64,000 nt of DNA, taken from Gamsiella multidivaricata (taxonomy: Eukaryota > Mortierellomycota > Mortierellomycetes > Mortierellales > Mortierellaceae). The notes under the pieces are model-generated. The model searched no databases. It saw only the letters and a list, made by a program, of their open reading frames with translations, and was not told where the DNA came from. The stretch spans positions 114,501-178,500 of the forward strand of contig NW_026251712.1 in the NCBI RefSeq assembly GCF_025024155.1. Reading direction: 5' to 3'. The first letter of the stretch is position 1. The number at the start of each line of letters is the position of its first letter. Below, in pieces: positions 63,953 through 64,000 of the stretch. The position numbers and the translations under genes are program-made.

Positions 63953-64000
63953 GTACGCTCTCCTACCTGCCTGGCTTCCCCCAATTGACGTGTTCGTCGC

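Noticed and set aside
1..64000. CRISPR arrays, rRNA genes, bacterial-type operons
   Set aside because: No regularly spaced repeats, no rRNA-like sequence and no operon layout were seen; intron-containing genes show that this is eukaryotic nuclear DNA.

Overview
The window looks like nuclear DNA of a filamentous early-diverging fungus. Protein style and gene content point to Mucoromycota, most likely Mortierellomycetes; this is an inference from family resemblance, not a species assignment. Introns are mostly short GT-AG introns (many GTAAGT donors, pyrimidine-rich acceptors). The genes are nuclear-encoded mitochondrial proteins (PAM17, bL35m, a GTP/GDP carrier), core spliceosome, proteasome and chromatin subunits, and a secreted GH20 enzyme. 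Exon structures were worked out by hand from splice signals and checked for frame closure.

Layout. 0.26-2.1 kb (-): secreted beta-N-acetylhexosaminidase. 2.4-7.6 kb: gene-poor, with a 314-bp TA-flanked MITE-like element. 7.6-8.5 kb (+): PAM17. 8.5-12.2 kb: gene-poor, with a 502-bp foldback/MITE. 12.2-13.6 kb (+): ZIP9-type zinc transporter. 13.9-14.4 kb (-): mitochondrial ribosomal protein bL35m, divergent from a coiled-coil/RS-rich protein at 15.0-17.0 kb (+). 17.3-18.2 kb (-): ribosomal protein eL30 (RPL30). 18.5-20.8 kb (-): bromodomain-like plus GATA zinc-finger protein. 23.2-24.5 kb (+): orphan seven-TM protein. 25.1-26.7 kb (-): guanine deaminase, divergent from a TspO/MBR-like membrane protein at 27.9-29.4 kb (+). 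30.0-33.6 kb: a DDE transposon with an 809-aa transposase and a second ORF that looks like a stand-alone copy of the transposase's N-terminal domain. 34.0-34.7 kb (+): small secreted protein. 35.7-42.4 kb (+): a run of Ser-rich, coiled-coil proteins of unknown role. 42.8-44.8 kb (+): Mn-type CDF transporter. 45.0-47.1 kb (+): VPS72/YL1. 47.6-49.2 kb (-): F-box/LRR-like protein with a decayed relative at 49.5-50.6 kb. 51.3-52.0 kb (+): small mitochondrial-type single-TM protein. 52.3-53.5 kb (-): proteasome beta1, head to head with SNW1/Prp45 at 53.8-55.9 kb (+). 56.1-57.6 kb (-): GGC1 carrier. 58.3-60.1 kb (+): beta-lactamase-fold serine hydrolase. 60-63.9 kb: gene-poor. 63.9 kb (+): first exon of a probable C2-domain gene running off the window.

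There is no operon-like organisation; the genes are independently transcribed housekeeping and accessory genes. The most unusual structure is the 30-33.6 kb transposon. Its second ORF matches the N-terminal, probably DNA-binding or oligomerisation, domain of its own transposase, and a diverged inverted repeat brackets both ORFs.
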